Part shown: in pieces, positions 23,534 through 56,327 of the stretch | Numbering within the stretch: position 1 is the first letter of the stretch | How the letters are laid out: each line of letters begins with the position of its first letter | Origin: Polyodon spathula | Taxonomy: Eukaryota > Chordata > Actinopteri > Acipenseriformes > Polyodontidae | Length of the DNA: 64,000 bases | Assembly: GCF_017654505.1 (NCBI RefSeq) | Contig: NC_054559.1 | Coordinates: 18,675,325-18,739,324, forward strand | Reading direction: 5' to 3' | Made by a program: the position numbers and the translations under genes | The notes under the pieces: generated by a model | Seen by the model: the letters and a program-made list of their open reading frames with translations, nothing else | What the model was told of the DNA's origin: nothing | The model's database searches: none

Positions 23534-24299
23534 AGATACAGATACAGTATAGATAATATGACAGATACAGTATATATGATACAGATACAGTGTAGATAAT
23601 ATGACAGATACAGCATAGATAAGATACAGATACAGTGTAGATAATATGACAGATACAGCATAGATAAGATACAGATACAGTGTAGATAATATGACAGATA
23701 CAGCATATATAAGATAGATACAGTGTAGATAATATGACAGATACAGCATAGATAAGATAGATACAGTGTAGATAATATGACAGATACAGCATATATAAGA
23801 TAGATACAGTGTAGATAATATGACAGATACAGCATAGATAAGATACAGATACAGTGTAGATAATATGACAGATACAGCATAGATAAGATAGATACAGTGT
23901 AGATAATATGGCAGATACAGCACAGATAAGATAGATACAGTGTAGATAATATGACAGATACAGCACAGATAAGATAGATACAGTGTAGATAATATGACAG
24001 ATACAGCACAGATAAGATAGATACAGTGTAGATAATATTACAGATACAGCATAGATAAGATAGATACAGTGTAGATAATATTACAGATACAGCATAGATA
24101 AGATAGATACAGTGTAGATAATATTACAGATACAGCATAGATAAGATAGATACAGTGTAGATAATATTACAGATACAGCATAGATAAGATAGATACAGTA
24201 TAGATAATATTACAGATACAGCATAGATAAGATAGATACAGTATAGATAATATTACAGATACAGCATAGATAAGATAGATACAGTGTAGATAATATTAC
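23534..24299. repeat. 43-bp GATA-rich minisatellite
   Basis: About 18 tandem copies of a 43-bp unit built from GATA words (GATAGATACAGTGTAGATAA, then a TATGAC/TATTAC variant, then AGATACAGCATAGATAA). Early units carry a 6-bp ATACAG addition. Long open frames on the minus strand only reflect the lack of stops in the repeat. Confidence 0.97.
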
Positions 24300-27200
24300 C
24301 CGCCCGTATGCAACATTAGTAACGATTAACATTACTGACTCATTTATATCACTTTGTCATAATCCCAAATTATTAATCCTGTGCACACTTTTTTTTCATA
24401 TTATTCATCTACGGCTTTTCTGCATTTCACCAAGACCATGCTACATGCCAAAGTATCTTTTCTGTTATAAATACAGAGATAATAACATAGGCGGAAAAAT
24501 GTAATGCTAAACATGCCAGCCGGGCTGACGGGATTATTAGGCAGCTAAACTGAAAAATTCCTCATGGGAAATTAGAATTTATTTAAGCTCGCCGCACATT
24601 AACATTTCTCACAATCCACACAGTATGAACCTGTGGTTTAGGGGTTTTTTTGTCTGCCTTTGATCACAGACAGTCTATTTTTGTTTTAAAACAATCCTGT
24701 GTTTTTTTTTTTCTTACTTTAAGAATACAAGCTGCAACAGGCATGCTTATTTCAAAGCCTTTTTTCAAGCTAAACATCTCATTTTCAAAAGTTCCTTGTC
24801 ATACGGTTCAGTGAATTGAGCTGGGCTTGCAGGTATTATTACAAACATGTTTGATTCTGAACGTAAACCATAAAACACTGATCCAGCACACCGAGAAAGG
24901 GTCTAGTCAAAACGTTTGTCAGCACACCTCCAGGGACTGGTTTGAATCTGACCTCAGGACCTGTACTGTGTTTTCCAGCTGCACTGTCCAAGGTTTGACC
25001 TCTGACTTTGTGCATTATATACAAGGAGGTTTATTAGACCACTTCCTCCAAGCTATTTAGGTAGACAGATTTGTGCCTTCAACCCTAACTGTAGCACGCA
25101 GAGTCCAGCTGATATAATTCTGCTGATGCATGATATGTGATTTCAAAACTGCTGCTGCAGTCTGCCCATGATGTTACTTTACTAGAGAAATAAGATTACA
25201 CAAAAGTGTGGAGAAATCACCAGTGCTTCTGCCCCTGGAAACAGAAAGCTGCGAGCCCATGTTGAATGTGACCCTTCTTTGTGTAGGTATGGGATTGGTC
25301 TCCTATAGCTTGTCTAATTAAAAGCAGGCTGCATGGGTTTTATTAAGCCCTGCTAGAAAAAGTTCTTTCTCCACCAGAATAGAGTGGAATTTCAGCCCGA
25401 TCATTCCACTGATTCTTGCCAGCTTGAATTCCATAGTGGTTGGAATATGTATCCCAGATGTTAAAATGTAGCATGTCTTGTATAGGCCACTGTATACCAA
25501 AATTTAATTTTATCACACAGGAACTAACTGGGTAATGCAGAGACCATTGTTAACGCAGGAGCGTTGACAAGTGATCACCGAATGATCATGTTGTACTTTG
25601 CTACGTTTTCTATGGCCCTAATAAGATAGCTTGTCCTAGGTATAGTTGAGACAGTTCTGTGAAGTAAGTGAGAGGTCTCTTTTATGGGGCAATGCAAGCA
25701 TTAAGCAATCTAATATAAATCTTGATTTTTTTGCATCCTAAACCCAGCAACCCTGCTTGCAATTTTGAGACTTTTCCAACCTGGGTATAAGGTTATCTCT
25801 TATTTCTTATTCTGAATGTTTTTGCTAATCAAACACTTTATATTTGTATACAATAATGTTGTAATAGGTGACGTTTATTTGGCCATCTAATATGAAAAGA
25901 AAGTGGATTTAGTGAAACCAAGTATTTTGTTGGGACCAATGTATTACAGCTAGGATACCTTTTCTTTTTTTGCAATCTAAAATATTTTTTACATTTTGCA
26001 TAAAACCAGCACCAGCGAGAACACATAAAAAAAAAAAAAAACATTTAAATTATCCAAGGAAAATAAAAACGCCAGGATGGAATTTCAGAAGCATGCCGTT
26101 TTACTGGATAACCTTGAAATGGGAAAATACTTTCTGAAAATTTGCTCCGAGGCAACTAAAATGATTAAATCTATTTCTCCATAGCCACTAGAGGGCGTAG
26201 TACCACCAATCTCAATACACCACTACTCTATATAACTTATTAGAACACCAGGTGGCACTGTTGCTTAATTAATCTGTTGCAAAGCTTGCAAATACTTTTA
26301 ACCCTTCATTGATCAGTAAGATTCACAGCGTCTATGGACCACATTCACACAGCTGTTACTTCAAATAGTCAATAGCACGTTTTTGTTTTTTTTTTTTTTT
26401 TTGTTTGTTTTGTTTTTTCAAATAGCACCCAATAAAGTTACCAACCCAGAAAGAAACAACTCATTTTAGAAATGTAGCTAGTGTTCTTTTTTCTTTCTTT
26501 CAGAGAAAAAAATGAACTAATTTTGAGTAAGTAGCTTTGAGAATCCAGACCTTGTGTTTAAAGTTTTCTGTAGTTGTCAATCAAATCTGAAACATTGCAA
26601 AGTAAAAGCAGAATATTTTCTCCAAACCTAAACAAATACGTTCTCCTATAGAGCTGTTTGCTGTTCTAGATGATTAATTGACTTATATATTAAGTGTTTG
26701 ATTTTTCATTTTGTTCTATGAACTTGATATGTAATATAATATTCTAAAAGCCATTTTGTCAGTATGACCAATTATCCTTGGGTAGTTCAAAATCAATAAA
26801 TAGCGAGGCATTCCACAACTATAATAAAATAAAATAAATTATGATTTACAGTAAAGGTGTCTAAAGACAGCAACATGGTCTCAGGTGTATTTTTCAATGC
26901 TTGCCATTGGTCCAGTGGGGGTCAAAGGGTACTTGCCTGCTGCCTTGTTTCTAAGCTTGTCTTGTTTATTGTCCTTTGTTCTTATCGTTTTGTTCTCGTT
27001 CATGGTTTCGGGTACTTTGTGTTTTTGGTTTGTTTTCTCATTCTGGCTACAGTATAAGATTTTTTATTGGGCTGTCTGCAAGTCACGCTGCCTCTTCATT
27101 GTCCAGCTGTATCATTCTCAGCTTGAATGGAGCTCAGAGATGTATGTGTATAAACTGCATCCGCATTGTAGTCATAATTCCTTTCTTTAAAGAGTTCAAG

Positions 27201-30200
27201 AACAGTGACCCTTACCCACAGATATTGGCAGATAAGCTGACAGCTGCCTTTACTGGTTTAATCCTATCTGGAACTGCATATACCTTTAAACAAAAAATAA
27301 AACGAATAAACCTGCCACTAGAGGGTCTAGACAGTTACAAAGTTGGCTGAAGATTACAAGAAAAGACACCGTTGGGAACTTTTCAAAGTTCTGAACTCGA
27401 GTCACTTCTAATTTCACGAGTTGAGCTGAGTTAGTCATTTAGAAAGATCTTGTGGGATTTTTTAACAATTACCAAGAAAAGTTTAATGAATACCAAAATG
27501 TATTTATCAAAACACAGCTTTACCACATCATTAAAATCCAGACCCTGAAGTGGTTCATTATCTCATTTAACCTGGTAAACCTGGGATGGACTAGCCCTCC
27601 AGGACTGGGATTGGACCCGCTGTGCTATGGTTCATTCAGGGTAACACACTGGTATTGGAATGGTATCGCTGGGATTTGTCCAGTCCTCTCTGCACTGCTC
27701 TGTTGAATAGTGCAGCTTCTCCATCCCTTCATCTCCAGCTGCTTGTCTGATCTGCACAGGGTTTGCTGGTTTGGGTTGGGCAGCAGCACACTTCATTCCA
27801 GAGGCTGCAAAGACAAGCAAGACAGAGCCAAGAGAAAGAACCAGCTTCTCTAGGTGTAAAGAACTCGTTTTAAGATTCTGTGGTAGTAGGGCTAAGTGTA
27901 AGAGAACCTTAACTGCTTGTTGGGTTGGAATGTGTACAAAAGTGAAGCAATCTTCAAGAAGTACTGACTTTGTTTTTTTATTTAACAAACGCTCCAGGTC
28001 TGGCTAAAAAAAAAAGAAAAAGTCTTCCTTTTCTACAGAAGTAACAGAGCATTCCCATTAGTCCCCAGGACGCTTCTGTGATTCAGGCCCCAGCTACGAA
28101 ACTACTAACAAGGCAATCACTTTTACTGTTAGATTACTGAGCACAAAGACACAAAGCATGGTTACACAAAGCTGCTTTTGGAAGACAAGCATAACAGCAG
28201 CACCAAGGGGAATTAGTCATTAAAAGAGATAATACCCAGACTTGGAATGAATCAATCTCGTGGCACCTGACTGGACAGTGGGACGTTACTATGGGCGGCT
28301 GAGGTGCAAACATGTTTTTTTTATTCTATAACGTTAATCTTAACTGGCCAGACCTGCAATGGCAAGGGTTGTTTTGCTGATCGAACCAGAATAATATGTC
28401 TTTAATTCTGAATGTGAGTCTTTTAACTGGGCTAGGCAAAATCCATTGTGTCTGTAAAAGCTCCTGTGTCTAAGGTTCGTTAAAATATACTCGCCTGTTA
28501 TTCTCCCCTCACCCCCGATCCATCCTGCTTTATCAACTCCCAAATCAAGGAAGCAGGGATGCCTGAAGGCCCTTTAAACAAATGTTACCATGGTAACTTT
28601 TGGCTGATTAGATTAGCTTCTATATGCCTCTGTATTTTTAAATACATAACAATATATTTCCTTACCATTAACATATCATGAAAGCATTTGTTAATATGCT
28701 GAACTGTGGTTTGCAGGCTAGTTTTTTGCATGTCATCTTTTCTGAGGAGGAAATAACAATTTGTGTTTGCTCTCTTCTCGCACCAGAATGCTTCTTTATT
28801 TCCAGCACAGCACCGCAGCTGTATTGCCGTTGACCCCACACATCCTGCCCTGTTTGCAGCCCTGCAATATCGCTGCCAAGACCTTCCCCCGCAACTTGCT
28901 GGACAAATCTGGTTTACTCTTCAGCTTTCTGCCAAGCTGGTCTGCGTCAGGAAATGTAGATTTCTAGTATTCTAATTCATTCAGGGGTTAATTTTGTGCA
29001 GCGGGAGAATGTGTTTCTGGCACTCGCCTATACAGATGTGCATAAATCAAGCCTAACGCAGTACAAACCGGACGAGGTGATCCCGCTGGCATACACATGA
29101 GAACACCTCTTTCCAGAGAGCTAGGTGGAGCAGTGAGCTAATGCTCCAGCCACACCTGGAGGTCACAAGTTCCCTAGCTGGTGTGACAAACGATTGATGC
29201 ATTTCACATAATACACCCTGTAAGTCAGGCATTGTAGGCAGTGCCATGCATTCTATATTACAATGTTCTTCGTTAAATCAGCCGGCCGCATCCCTCTGCA
29301 CTACACATCGGCATGACCTGAATTCATTCCTCGTTGCTGACAGACACTCCTCTCCTGAATGAAGCAGAATCAAAGCACTGCTTTTATTTCTCATGTAAAC
29401 AGGGAAGGCTGCATCACCTGGGACACAACAAAAGGCCTGCATAACAGAAAAAGCAACCAAGAGGAGAATAAACACAAAAGAAAGAAGCCGGCTCGTTGCA
29501 TTGTTCTTCACTTTGCATAGCGATTGTCTGTCTGTCTGTGTTGCTGCCCCAGTCTCAGTGGTGACTCACTGTAGAGCCAAGCCGCGGCCAGACAGGTACA
29601 GGCAAAAACCTGGCTCAGGGGTCACACAGTTAAAGGCAAACCTCAGGATTGAACCCATAGAAACAGCACACCGCTGTATAGCAGAGGCACTCAATCCTGG
29701 CCCTCAAGATCCAGTTCTGGTTTTTACTCTAAGCAGGTTTTATAGCAGTTCATTGAACGGGCTTGGAATACAGACCTGGATCGCAAAGACCAGAACAGAG
29801 TACCAGTGCAGTTCAGTAAAGTACTGCCACGAATCCAATAACGTGTAAGAGGTTAAAAAGACAGACAGCTCTGCCGAGGAGTTACCCTAAACTGTCTAAG
29901 TTTCGTACAGTTTACATTGAGTTACAAACCCTGAGAGGTGCATCCATCTTTGAACTTTGATCGTTAACACAATCAGGATTTTGTCAGATCCTCCTAAATT
30001 AACTACATACAGTACTATACCTCCGGTTTCACTCAGAACACAATGGAGTCTACGATCTCCCAATTCACAATGCTTTACATCACCTAACTTGGTTTGGTAA
30101 AGATCGTAAGTCATGTTTTATATCATGATGCAAGGGCAGTGTTTTATTGATTAACATCTAGCTTACCAACATATCAACAAACGTGTGTACTTTTTAGTTA

Positions 30201-33200
30201 ATGGCATACAGTGACCTATTAAATAACACAACGTTTTCAAGAGTTGTCAGCTCCAAGTCATTTTAATTTAGCTTCATTTTGCTAAAACAGCCAGGTTGAT
30301 AAATATTATTACCCATTTAAACATGTGTCTGTAAGTCAACTGCTAATAAGATTTAGTAAACCAGAAAGCACCCTTGAAAATACCAAGGTAGCAACACATT
30401 TCAGCTACAGCCTTCAGTGTTGTTATGATGACTCAAATGATAGACCCTCTTAAAGAAACACCAGTGGACAGAACAGCCACATGTAACTTTGCAAGGGTTT
30501 AATAAAATGATATGCCCTGTTCCCAGCACTGTTCAGCAGAGTAATCATGTTTCTCAACACAGTAGCTCATGTTCTGCTACCTCCCCACCCCTCTTCCCAT
30601 ACCCACTATGACCTCAGAGTCTAGTTTGCATTCCAATCGTCTGTGTCTTTAAATCCAGCTTTATCTCACAGAATTCCCCAGCGACTGCTCGCTTTTGGGG
30701 AGTTTTTACCATACAAGGACTTACAGAACCGAGCTGATGTTTCCTGTGGGAGGGATCCTGTTTCCAGCCTGTAAGAGCCGGGACCCTCCCTGCCCTCCTT
30801 CCCAGCCTCCCTCCCTCTCAGGCTGCCTGCCTCCCTCCCTCTCATCCTGCCTGCCTCCCTGCCTTCCCCCTTCACTGCTTTGTGTTAGCTTCTGCGTCGA
30901 CTGTCTTTAATGACTTTTACAGTACAGAATGGCACCAGGCTCTGAGACCACTTGTGTTCCAGTTTCACTTCTCCCTCACGTTGGCGAACTGATAAGTGAA
31001 CTGATAAATGTACTGAAAAGTACAGTGCAACTGCCAGAGAATAAGCAACAGGGATTGCATTCCCTGGGGCTGTACTGTACAAGCACTGTAATAATCACTC
31101 TGGGAATCCCATGCACCATCTTCAAATTACCAACACACACAGAATGTTGCTTTATAAACCAGAAAGAGTGCTCTTTGGGTTCAGTTCCAGGTCACCCAGT
31201 CCTCCAGGGTAGGACCATTCATCGCTCCACCACTTCATTTCCTCGATTGTAACGCCCTGTTATCTTTTGCTCATACAAAAGGTGTGAGGCCTGCAGGGTC
31301 CAACCGTTGTCAAGGTGTATCTGTGGTGTGGCGAGGGGGTCAGCCGCTGGCTAGGACTGGGTGAGTCAACGAGTCATCAGTCTGCACACTTTCTTTGTTA
31401 GAAAAATCAAAGCAAAAAACACTCCGGCTTTGCCAGAGTTTGTTTATATAGAGCCTGTTGAACAGGAAATGGCTGCCCAAAACATATAAACAAAACTCAA
31501 CTCCAGGAGAAACCAAACGTACTTTACTGTATACTTTAAAATACTTTATAGTGTGGTTCACCTTTAATGCTGCAGCAACTCAGAACCACAGCAAAATGAC
31601 ATTTGTAAGATATTTGATTTCGATTGGATTAGCACAGTGGGTTCACTACTGTATTCATTATAACTCACATAGTTGTGAGGCCGTCTTATAGAAAGATTTA
31701 AAAAAGCTGCTGTTGATAGAAGATTTGAAAGAAGATGAACCAGTTTTAAAATATTTTTGTGCTTCGCCTTTGGAAACAGAAGAAATACAAAATGATCCAG
31801 CAACAGTACAGTTATCATTCCAATGTGTGAGCAATGTGAAAAGTCATTCAATATCCCTTTCTGCTTTTCTGGAGAGAAACTCGCTTCGGACGCAGTACTA
31901 GCTGACACTCAAGTCAGCAGATGTTTCCAATCCTGTTGTTGCAAATTTTACAAGCGAAAGATTCGATGTAACATTTGTGAATTCCATGCGCTTGAGTTTC
32001 AAAGTCAGGGAATGAAAATCAGATGTCAGTAATACTTATGCAGGCTCAGTTTTAACCCATATATTAACCATTATATAACCATTATTTTTGACCCTGCTAC
32101 TGAATATTATGATTTATTTATTTTGCAGATGCCTTTAATCAAAGGCGACTTATAGGGGTTTCAGGGCAGTACAGAGTTACAAGCTTAATATTTAAATACA
32201 GGTCCAAATTATACTAATAAAATACAATATAAAACTATGAAGCAACAAATTAGGATCCCAACAAGTTATATCTACAATGACATGTTAGTAGTGCAAGGAT
32301 AGTGCATTAAGAGAGGGTCGGGAACATGGTGCTGAGGTCAGGCAAGTCCAGTGCAGAGTAGGAGGGGCGGATCAAGAGATCTACACATGGGTCTTGAGGA
32401 GGCGATGGAAGGCAGGGTGTGTGCGTGCATGCGTGCATGCGTGTGCATGTGTTGTAACACTATTTACTCATAACCTGCTCGTATTTCCCACTCCAGTGTG
32501 ACATTAAGACCCTGTCCTTCCAAACCAGCCTTAGCCCAGCTCTACACGATATCTTTGAGTTCAGAACGGGCATGAGCTACTACAGTAGATCGAATTCTAT
32601 TCTATTCCTAAGGCAGAACATGTGATGGCCTTGCGTTTGAGCTGCTACCTTCAGCGCAGTTCAGTGTACGGGAATACCATGCTGTCAGGGAAGCTGACCT
32701 TTAGATATAACTTAATGTTTTCTTATTGTGCAGTCATGCAAGCATTGCCCTTGGGAAGCTATTATGCATAGCAGAGAACCTAAACAACCCAAAGGGAAAA
32801 ACAGCAATGCATGGAGAAACTGGCCTTTGTATCTTAGTTATTGATTTTTTTTAAAACTCCAATTGTATTACATTTTTGTTTTACACTTTTTTTTTTTTTT
32901 TTAATTGTTCCGTTTATACAAACTGGGTTTTTTTTTAATCTTAGTTTTTCCAATTTTCCAGTTAAAACCATCTCTTTTTTAAAATGTCTGTTTTATTCAG
33001 TTTTGTATTAGACTGTTTTTAATTTCATGGGCTGTGGTTCTTGTTTGTGTGTGCGTGTGTGTGTGTGTGTGAATCACTTTGGGGTCCTTGTAAAGAAAGG
33101 CTCTATAGAAATGTGAATTGTTGGTATTTTTATTATTAATCAGACATATAAGAGAAAAGCAGTAGTCACTATCTCAGGTAGAAACATACAACTATTGTTT

Positions 33201-34680
33201 AGCTTGTCCATTAAAACATATACATTACAACATTTTTACCCACAGGTCTTAACATAGGTGTCCTTATCCCCTTCATGACACGATGACAACACTGCAATTT
33301 ACATCATAGCCACTTTATCATCTAGTACCATCTAGAAACAGTCCTGGCTGAAATTATAACAAGAGTTGATTTCCTGCAAATGTTTAGCTCCAACTATGGA
33401 TTCCTGTTTGACATAAAAATGTTTTTAAAAAAGTGCTTCTGACATTGCGGAATTGGGGGGCAAGGATTCCTCAGTGCATGCAGCCGAAGATCTGTCTGGA
33501 GTGGGAATGGTTGAGGAATTTGAAGACGCTGGCGCGAATGCTGCCTGATCATTTGTTCCCTCTGGAGACCCTGCGGTTTATTATTTCCCTGTTTTCTCAA
33601 ACCCCAGCGCTGCGCTGCAGTCGCTGTTGACTCCTCCTGTGTGAGTCGCCTCAGCAGAACGAAGTTTCAGCAAGTGGAAGATTACCAAGGGTTATCTCCG
33701 CTCGCAGATGTCACAGGAATGCCGTCGCTCTTCACTCAGTTGAGTGGAAAGAAGCTGAAGCAATTTACTTTTACAAATCTGCCTCAAGAAAATCGAGACG
33801 GAAAGTATTTTTGTAAATTTGACTGCTGTCAATTCACTACTGGATGTATGATTATGAAAGCCTTTTTGATAGAAACACATTTTTGATTTGGGGGTGAAGG
33901 TGACGATCCCGCTGGGGGCCCATTGCCCGGGGCACACAAAAACTCTGCAGGCCTGCTCTATACTCTCTAGTTTGGGGTCTTGTTATTTTCTAGAAAAATC
34001 CAGTTTTAGATACAGGGTTCCAAAGATCCAGAAAGACAACGCACTTTTTTTTGTTGTTGTTGTTGTTGTAAGTTACAAATATAATTGTGACTGTTTGTTA
34101 CAAACACACAGACACAAATAGTTTCCCAGGAGCCTCAGTCCAGGCTTTTTAATCCACTTACTTTATGACAGCCCCCCACCTCCTTCTGCCCCATAATGTT
34201 TTCCAAATCAGAACCAATATGATACCTATAAATGTACTCTAATCATCTCTGACAATCAGTTGAGTTTCAATATGTTTTCCAACACTAACGTTTAGAGCTG
34301 AATTATGCTTTTATCAGCATGTTGACACCTATGCCTGGAAATTGGGTATTACACAGGCAGTGATAGGATATTGGTTATCAGTTCGTGCTTCTTGATCTGT
34401 TGGATGTCGAACAGTGGAAATCCAAAGCCAGCTTTATGTTAATTTCAACAGAAAATACACATGCTGAGATGGCAAGATAACTGTGCTTGCATGTAACCCT
34501 TAGTATTTAATCATTAAGAGATATCTTAGTTTAAAAAAAAAAAAAAAACTCCATCTGCAGCCACTGACACAATTCCTATGGTGCTGTGTCTCAGAACTTG
34601 TGTTTGTATGTCAACACTTCATCTTCTGTCAGAGGGTTATTAATGGAAACAAGACCTTTTATTTTTCCTTTAAGAAAACA
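24300..34680. other. long intergenic interval upstream of tpm4
   Basis: No exon is recognised on either strand. It contains short poly-T tracts, a fragment of the 11610/49318 repeat family (32112-32440), (GT)n near 33046-33070 and scattered unclassified sequence. Any tpm4 or lpl distal enhancers would lie here, but none can be named from sequence alone. Confidence 0.5.
32112..32440. repeat. dispersed repeat (family shared with 11610 and 49318)
   Basis: Begins GCAGATGCCTTTAATCAAAG, GCGACTTATAGGGG, and continues with TTATATCTACAATGAC and GTCTTGAGGAGGCG. Parts recur at 49318-49470 and 11610-11790. Confidence 0.6.
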
Positions 34681-34687
34681 CAGAGCT

Positions 34688-34697
34688 CCAAATAAGG
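34688..34697 (+). promoter_or_regulatory. tpm4: CArG box (SRF site) upstream of tpm4 exon 1a
   Basis: CCAAATAAGG is a perfect CC(A/T)6GG match about 365 bp before the exon 1a ATG. SRF sites are typical of muscle and cytoskeletal gene promoters. No binding data are available here. Confidence 0.6.
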
Positions 34698-34937
34698 AGA
34701 TTGGCTGAGTGCTGCAGAGAATCCAGTCCAAGTCATTCCTTAGAAAGGCGTTGAGTGAAGGATCTGGAGAGGGGGGAGCACAAGAGACCAGGGCAGTCTC
34801 CAAAACCACCAGTCAGGTTTTTGTGGGAGTTGAAAGCTATCCGCTGCAGCCCCCGGACTCCATACTCACTCTCTCGTAGGCTGTGTGTGCCCCCTCTCTC
34901 TCTCCTGAGTGGTGCTCTCTGCCTCTCTTTGGGTGAT

Positions 34938-34939
<2 letters not shown>

Positions 34940-34985
<46 letters not shown>
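34940..34985 (+). repeat. (CT)n microsatellite in tpm4 5' region
   Basis: About 22 CT units 75 bp before the exon 1a ATG, in the promoter or 5'UTR. Confidence 0.95.
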
Positions 34986-34992
<7 letters not shown>

Positions 34993-35061
34993 CGTCTTGG
35001 AAGTCTAGAAGTATAAGTTAATTTTATTTTGTTGTTTGAAAACTCCTAACCTCCAGCCACC

Positions 35062-54453
<19,392 letters not shown>

Positions 54454-54636
54454 ACCCCGAAATAAAATGAAACGGCCGCAAAACCAACCAGAAACGGGAA
54501 GAAAAACAAGCAAGCGACATTCCATGGATTTTCAGTTTCATTCCACGTTTCAGGCTGAAATCTCAAATTTCCAGAAAAGAAAGAATGCATAAGCAAGTGA
54601 ACTTATGCTATGCCTTTACCTGCAGTGTAAAAAACA

Positions 54637-54639
<3 letters not shown>

Positions 54640-54694
<55 letters not shown>

Positions 54695-54699
54695 TCTCA
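54640..54699 (+). repeat. (CT)n microsatellite in tpm4 3'UTR
   Basis: About 29 CT units with one GT, in the 3'UTR after exon 9d. Confidence 0.95.
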
Positions 54700-55214
54700 C
54701 TCAAATCCCCCCCTCACTGATGTTTACAGGTCCCCCCCAGTAGATCTTGTGTTTCCAATCTGTAGATTACAGGGACCTGCATTAACAATGTTTTTACCTT
54801 GAAGCACCAGTGTCTCAGACAGGCGGAGTATACAGAAATGTACATAGTAATTGCTACTATTGTGTTTTCTCAAAGATAGCGCATCGTTCAAGCAAGACGG
54901 ACCAACTCTGAACCAAAGCTCCCTATATCAGTATATTGTTGAACCCAGGAATAATTTCTCTTTTTTATTTTTTTGTATGTTTTTATCAGTGTGAGGGAAA
55001 TGTTCAATTCTAGGGACCTGTTGTGAGTGTGTGTATTACCTCACATCTTTCTCACTGACCCTGTATGAGACTATTTCACCTTTCTTAGCTTTTAATCTAA
55101 TACATTTTTATGAAAAAAATGCCTGCCTTGTAGCCTTTTTTTTTAACAGGCCTGGAAAAAAAAACCCAGTGCTACCACTCCAATACCAGTATGTTTACAG
55201 TGCATAAACCCTAG

Positions 55215-55365
55215 CACGGGGGGGCCAATCCCAGTCCTGGAGAGCCATTCCACCCCAGGTTTACCAGGTTAAATGAGAGCATGAACTACTTCAGTGTCTG
55301 GGTGGAGGTTTAATTCAATTAAACAGTTTAGACAAGGTTTGAAGGGACAGCTTTGGCCACCCCTG
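55215..55365. mobile_element. hAT-like MITE
   Basis: CACGGGGGGGCCAATCCCAG... at the left and CTTTGGCCACCCCTG at the right are inverted ends. A clear 8-bp duplication was not seen. Confidence 0.6.
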
Positions 55366-55372
55366 ATCTCAG

Positions 55373-55879
55373 CAACAGCCAAAAGTTTTGCATCATCTAG
55401 AATTTTAGGATTGCATTTTAGATATTGTATTTAACAGGGCTGTGTGGTCCAGTGTTAAAGAAACAGGCTTGTAACCAGGAGTTCCCTGGTTCAAATCCCA
55501 ACTCACTTGCTGTGCGACCCTAAGCAAGTCGCGTAACCTCCTTTTGCTTCGTCTTTGGGGTGAGACGTTGTAAGTGATTCTGTAGCTGATGCATAGTTCA
55601 CACACCCTAGTCTCGTATCTTGTAAAGCGCTTTGTGATGGTGGTCCACTATAAAAGGTGCTATATAAAAAGATTATTATTATTATTATTATTATTAACAT
55701 CATGTAGTCCAAGAAACTACAAAATGATAATGACAAATTTGTCAGGTTTTGTTAAAAAAAACTGCAAAGAGGTATGTACTTTAATATGTTAACATAACAT
55801 TATTTAACAGGTTTCATTTGATTTTATTAAGCAAAATTAGTTAATTCTATACAGTGATGCAAAACTTTTGGCCGTAGGT
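55373..55879. mobile_element. Tc1/mariner-like MITE split by a SINE
   Basis: The left part GCCAAAAGTTTTGCATCATC and the right end GTGATGCAAAACTTTTGGCC are inverted. The body is interrupted at 55437-55696 and resumes at AACATCATGTAGTCC, as in 35232. Confidence 0.75.
55437..55696 (+). mobile_element. tRNA-derived SINE with (ATT)n tail
   Basis: The head has pol III box A/B features (TGGTCCAGTGTTAAAG and GGTTCAAATCCCAAC). A middle GATGCATAGTTCACACACCC and a GCTATATAAAAAG(ATT)n tail follow. From memory it resembles a SINE of sturgeon-like fishes; this is not verified. Confidence 0.75.
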
Positions 55880-56255
55880 AGTTTAAACTTTGTGTGACAA
55901 AGTAACTTATTACATTACTTGTTTTACTGAACTAGGTATGTGCTATTAAACATGCATATAATCAGTGGGGCTTGTAAAAGATGGGATGTATCACTGCAAT
56001 CAGTATGGCAGTAAAACACTCAGTGAGGAAGCTAATTGTCATTAAGTGGAACAAGAGGATGGACAGCTTTTCTTGTTTTGAAATCATCGCTGTTAATGAA
56101 TGGATTTATTGAATCGCTGCTGAGAAATACTTTCAAAAGCCATTCCCAGCGCGAGTCGCAGCGCTCTGCCGGCGTGCGCTTTGCATTGTTTGGTAGTCCT
56201 GCTATATTTCTAGTCTATTGAAACTTTTCCTGAAATGCTCTTTGCTGCTCATTAA

Positions 56256-56327
56256 ACCGGCATTCCTTCATGCTACATTCAAGAGGCTTCAGCCAGCCTC
56301 TTGAATGTAGCATGAAGGAATGCCGGT
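56256..56327. repeat. perfect 33-bp inverted repeat (hairpin)
   Basis: Arms 56256-56288 and 56295-56327 are exact reverse complements around a 6-nt loop TCAGCC. Neither flank extends the pairing. The 72-nt size is that of a pre-miRNA, but the stem has no mismatch. Confidence 0.9.

Noticed and set aside
23210..24009. Tyr/Leu/Ile/Cys-rich open frames on the minus strand
   Set aside because: Produced by the 43-bp GATA repeat read in several frames; no family resemblance.
31823..32032. CEQCEKSFNI... frame recalling a C2H2 zinc finger
   Set aside because: Only the first half of a finger is suggested; no His pair or repeat follows, and no neighbouring exons were found.
33433..33886. Two adjacent short frames on the plus strand
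   Set aside because: No similarity that I recognise, no splice-consistent structure, ordinary composition.
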